The notes beneath the pieces were generated by a model. It was not told the DNA's origin. It saw only the letters and a program-made list of their open reading frames with translations, and did no database searches. From assembly GCA_007133875.1 (NCBI GenBank), contig SLLW01000401.1, positions 1 to 9,627 of the forward strand: 9,627 bases of DNA, in the 5' to 3' direction. Shown here piece after piece: positions 7,029-9,627 of the stretch. Positions within the stretch are counted from its first letter, which is position 1, and every line of letters starts with the position of its first letter. A program made the position numbers and the translations under genes. The stretch comes from Balneolales bacterium (GTDB lineage: Bacteria > Bacteroidota > Rhodothermia > Balneolales > Natronogracilivirgulaceae).

Positions 7029-8813
7029 ATGAAGGGAGGGAAGCAGACAGAGGAAAAACAAGTAGCCTTTTTTAGGGCTTTTCGAACTGGGTATGCCCAT
7101 GCTGCAAAACGAAAAGGGGAATTCCGAATCGTTTACCATCTGGCAAACACCGTCGTTTGCCTAAGCTTTGCTGGCGATGCGTTGATTCCTCACCTCACGC
7201 CTGCATTGCGGCATTTAGAGACTAAGGAAGACATTGAGCCCGACCTGGTAATTTATGTCTGGGATTCGGAATCAACAGGGATAACAGCTCCCTCTCCACC
7301 TTGTGAACGCAGGGACTTTACGGACAGGGGGGATATCTGGGGATTTGACAGCAAACGCATAAAAACGGCTTTTCACTATAGCGAGTTTTCTGTAAACCTG
7401 ATGGACCTTCAGAATTCAATTGGTGTCTATTGGGTGAAAACGCCGAAACATTTTCCCTATTGGGTATATTCCTCGCCCTTCCGCACCCTGTTTCACTGGT
7501 GGTTGAGAGAAAAGGGTGCCCAACTCGTGCATGCTGCAGCAGTAGGCACAGATGATGGCGCCGTTTTAATCACCGGCAAAGGTGGCGCAGGCAAATCCTC
7601 CACCGCCTTAAGATGTCTGGATGCAGGGTTCTTCTATATGGGCGACGACTATGTTGTGGTTCGCAAGGACCCGGCTCCAACGGTGCACAGCCTTTACTGC
7701 ACAGCCAAACTTTCTCCACCCGACATGGAACGGTTCCCTTCTTTCAAAAACTTCGAAAAGACGGGGTTTCAGGAAAACCCGGACAAGGAAACACTCCTGC
7801 TTTACCCCCGGCTTAAGCACCTGGTCAGAAGCGACATGCCACTACTGGCCGTGCTGACACCCGAAATCACTGATAAGGCGCACCCCTCCCTGGAACCTGC
7901 ATCCTTCTGGCGTTTGCACCGTTCTATGTCGTTCACTACCATGTCGCAACTGCCAGGAGCAGACCATTGGACCCATGAATACCTGGGCGAATTGCTCGAT
8001 AAGCTGCCTTGCTTTACCCTAAGGCTTGGGCGTTCACGCACATCTGTGCCCCAGGCTGTAAAGCAGTCCATCCAAAATAAGGCTTCATTGCCTCCTGGCA
8101 CAGAAACAACTGGAGAGGCTTCAGAAAAGCCTTTGATAAGCATTGTTGTGCCTGTTTACAATGGTGAAAAATTCATCCGCGAGGCTATTGGGTCAATTAT
8201 TGACCAAAACTATCCTGCCATCGAGATCATTGTCGTGGACGACGGCTCTACCGATAATACAAGGAAAATCGTTAATTCAATGGATCTGGATATCAGATAC
8301 TTTTATCAGCCAAACCAGGGGCCGGCAGCAGCCCGTAACCGGGGGATACAGAACGCCACAGCTGACTTTATTGCCTTCCTTGATGTTGACGACTATTGGC
8401 CAGATAAAAACCTGTTGGTGCTGATGGCCGAAATGCAACAAAATCCGGATATTCATATTGTGCGGGGCTATGCACAACTGGTAAAAGAAGACATACATAG
8501 AAGCATAGAATATCTGGGCAACCCAAAAGAATCCTACGCCAATTATATAGGTGCTGCACTTTACCGCCAGACAGTTTTTTCCACTGTGGGCTTCTTCGAC
8601 CCCATGTTGATGTTTGGAGAAGATACCGACTGGTATAACCGGGCTGATGAACAAAAGATTCCAATGAAGCGGCTTGAGGATATCACGTTATACGTTCGGC
8701 GGCATGGGGGCAACATGACCTTAAACAAAAGCCAGGAGGAGCTGAGTCCGCTCAGACTGTTTAAAAACAGATTGGACAGAAGACGGGCTGCAGAAAACGC
8801 CAGAACCGAATAA
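7029..8813 (+). CDS. HprK-like kinase domain fused to GT2 domain
   Basis: One uninterrupted frame encodes two enzymes (594 residues from ATG 7029). Residues about 15-350 resemble HprK-related kinases. LFHWWLREKGAQLVHAAAV at 154-172 leads into VLITGKGGAGKSSTALRCL at 179-197 (Walker A), then GFFYMGDDYVVV at 200-211, comparable to the GH-LV-DD strand of HPr kinase, and VHSLYCTAKL at 219-228. Residues about 368-590 are a GT2 domain: LISIVVPVYNGEKFI, VVDDGSTDNT, YQPNQGPAAARNRGI, AFLDVDDYW (DxD), FGEDTDWYNRA, and YVRRHGGNMT at the end. A polar linker at about 345-367 joins them. An in-frame TTG at 6993 would add 12 residues but overlaps the previous GT2; ATG 7029 is preferred. In HPr-rel-A gene sets the kinase normally stands alone, so the fusion ties it physically to the GT2 paralogues upstream. 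A phosphoryl target is unknown, and no HPr gene is present. Confidence 0.85.
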   Translation: MKGGKQTEEKQVAFFRAFRTGYAHAAKRKGEFRIVYHLANTVVCLSFAGDALIPHLTPALRHLETKEDIEPDLVIYVWDSESTGITAPSPPCERRDFTDRGDIWGFDSKRIKTAFHYSEFSVNLMDLQNSIGVYWVKTPKHFPYWVYSSPFRTLFHWWLREKGAQLVHAAAVGTDDGAVLITGKGGAGKSSTALRCLDAGFFYMGDDYVVVRKDPAPTVHSLYCTAKLSPPDMERFPSFKNFEKTGFQENPDKETLLLYPRLKHLVRSDMPLLAVLTPEITDKAHPSLEPASFWRLHRSMSFTTMSQLPGADHWTHEYLGELLDKLPCFTLRLGRSRTSVPQAVKQSIQNKASLPPGTETTGEASEKPLISIVVPVYNGEKFIREAIGSIIDQNYPAIEIIVVDDGSTDNTRKIVNSMDLDIRYFYQPNQGPAAARNRGIQNATADFIAFLDVDDYWPDKNLLVLMAEMQQNPDIHIVRGYAQLVKEDIHRSIEYLGNPKESYANYIGAALYRQTVFSTVGFFDPMLMFGEDTDWYNRADEQKIPMKRLEDITLYVRRHGGNMTLNKSQEELSPLRLFKNRLDRRRAAENARTE

Positions 8814-8825
8814 AAAAGCAATCGA

Positions 8826-8915
8826 ATGAAAAAGAGACAAGCTGCCTTTTTTATGTTTAGGCAAAGTCGTTCTGGCAGCACCTTGCTGAAGGATTTGCAT
8901 ATATGCTTGACTTAA
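8826..8915 (+). pseudogene. Truncated sulfotransferase N-terminal stub
   Basis: A 29-codon open frame from ATG 8826 to TAA 8913-8915 reads MKKRQAAFFMFRQSRSGSTL and then LKDLHICLT. The strand FFMF followed by Q-RSGSTLL closely matches the start of PAPS-dependent sulfotransferases (Sulfotransfer_3 type; usual form F-F-QPRSGSTLL), whose RSGST loop binds the 5'-phosphosulfate group of PAPS. The remaining 200-plus residues of such an enzyme are absent; the epimerase gene begins 25 bases later. It is probably the relic of a full sulfotransferase cut away by a deletion or recombination. The match is short, so chance resemblance is possible. It starts 12 bases after the kinase-GT2 stop, the place where the next operon gene would be expected. 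Confidence 0.5.
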
Positions 8916-8940
8916 GCTGTTTTATAAAAGCAGGAAAATG

Positions 8941-9627
8941 ATGGCGTCCATTCTGATCACCGGCCACACCGGGTTTGTCGGCACCAATCTCAACCGGACC
9001 TTTGAAAACAACTATGAGCTGTTCGGGTTAGACATCACCCCCGGTGAAAACACACCACCCCCTCCCCTGCCTCCGGAAAACACATTTTCGTGGGATCTGA
9101 TGGACGATCTTCCTGCAGCAGACACCATCATCCACCTGGCAGGCAAAGCGCACGACACGGCCAACGTGAGCGCCCCGGAAGAGTATTTCGAAGTGAACCT
9201 GGAGCTGACCAAGCGCATTTTTGACCATTTCCTGCAGTCAAAGGCCACCACATTCATCTTTTTCAGCTCGGTGAAGGCCGTAGCCGATACCGTAGAAGAC
9301 GAAATCCTCACCGAAGAACACGCCCCCGACCCAAAAACACCCTACGGAGAGTCTAAACTGGCCGCAGAACGGTATATTCGGGAGGCACTAAGCAAATACG
9401 CATCCGGATCATCCCGGAAAGAACAGGATTCTGAAAACAACAAGGCCGGATCCGCCGGGGAGGCTGTTTCTGAAGAAAACCAGGAAAAAACAAAAACGCC
9501 CGGCGACAAACGGGTGTACATCCTGCGGCCCTGCATGATCCACGGCCCGGGCAACAAAGGAAACCTCAACCTGTTGTACAATATCGTCCGCAAAGGGATC
9601 CCCTGGCCGCTGGGCGCCTTCCATAAC
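8941..9627 (+). CDS. NAD-dependent sugar epimerase/dehydratase (partial, runs off window)
   Basis: Extended SDR-family enzyme acting on a nucleotide sugar, probably a 4-epimerase or dehydratase supplying donors for the glycan locus. Visible motifs are ILITGHTGFVGTNL with GxxGxxG at about residues 8-14 (NAD binding), IIHLAGKAHD near 62-71, FFSSVKAV at 107-114 (catalytic Ser region), and YGESK with Y135 and K139 as the catalytic pair. YILRPCMIHGPGNKGN is at about 193-208, followed by a GIPWPLGAF segment typical of the branch found in Bacteroidota capsule loci. About 229 codons are visible and the C-terminal part lies beyond 9627. Between the active-site helix and YILRP there is a hydrophilic stretch of roughly 35 residues (about 152-189, rich in E, K, S, N, G) that family members usually lack. 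ATG 8938 is equally possible; AGGA at 8932-8935 is better spaced for 8941. GC-rich: bases 9121-9180 have 39 G+C of 60. Confidence 0.88.
   Translation, partial: MASILITGHTGFVGTNLNRTFENNYELFGLDITPGENTPPPPLPPENTFSWDLMDDLPAADTIIHLAGKAHDTANVSAPEEYFEVNLELTKRIFDHFLQSKATTFIFFSSVKAVADTVEDEILTEEHAPDPKTPYGESKLAAERYIREALSKYASGSSRKEQDSENNKAGSAGEAVSEENQEKTKTPGDKRVYILRPCMIHGPGNKGNLNLLYNIVRKGIPWPLGAFHN

Noticed and set aside
8277..8654. Minus-strand open frame of 125 codons opposite the GT2 half of the fusion
   Set aside because: It lies wholly within a well-supported + strand domain and shows no recognisable motif.
3947..8813. Lasso-peptide biosynthesis cluster
   Set aside because: A PqqD-like protein, PF14907 nucleotidyltransferase and HprK-like kinase can accompany such clusters, but there is no asparagine-synthetase-like cyclase, no transglutaminase-like protease and no precursor peptide in the window.
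8841..8879. Inverted repeat GCTGCC / GGCAGC as a terminator
   Set aside because: The arms are only six bases with a 27-base loop, no T-run follows, and the arms fall inside the sulfotransferase-like stub.

Overview
The window is a stretch of a surface-polysaccharide-type locus. Every supported gene is on the + strand. The organism is probably a member of Bacteroidota: Shine-Dalgarno signals are mostly weak, one -7-like TAnnTTTG box is present, and the last gene resembles the NAD-dependent epimerases found in Bacteroidota capsule/O-antigen loci. This assignment is an inference from style and cannot be proved from the window.

Layout. (1) 44-1804: two GC-rich GT2 glycosyltransferases, 15 bases apart. 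(2) 1826-2046: a decayed fragment of a third GT2 gene with internal stops and a frameshift. (3) 2102-3865: an AT-richer pair, a P-loop (thymidylate-kinase-like) protein of unknown role and a putative rhamnosyltransferase of the PF11316 type that starts at TTG. (4) 3947-8813: a compact cassette of a PqqD-like protein with a long C-terminal tail, a PF14907-type nucleotidyltransferase directly abutting it, two small GT2 proteins, and a protein joining an HprK-like P-loop kinase domain to a third small GT2 domain. (5) 8826-8915: a 29-codon stub resembling the start of a sulfotransferase, including its PAPS-binding loop. (6) 8941 to the window end: an NAD-dependent sugar epimerase/dehydratase, cut by the window edge, with an unusual hydrophilic insertion.

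How it may fit together. Regions 1, 3 and 6 are ordinary glycan-assembly functions: sugar transfer and nucleotide-sugar conversion. Region 4 is the most interesting part. HprK-related kinase, PqqD-family protein and PF14907 nucleotidyltransferase form a recurring set known from genome annotation as the HPr-rel-A system, whose function is, to my knowledge, unknown. PqqD domains usually bind peptides, and no cyclase, radical SAM enzyme or protease is visible here. Here the set is interleaved with three paralogous GT2 domains, one covalently fused to the kinase. A working hypothesis is that the cassette modifies a peptide, protein or glycan carrier by nucleotidyl, phosphoryl and glycosyl transfer. 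The remnants on both sides, and the GC shift, suggest a locus assembled and eroded by gene exchange.
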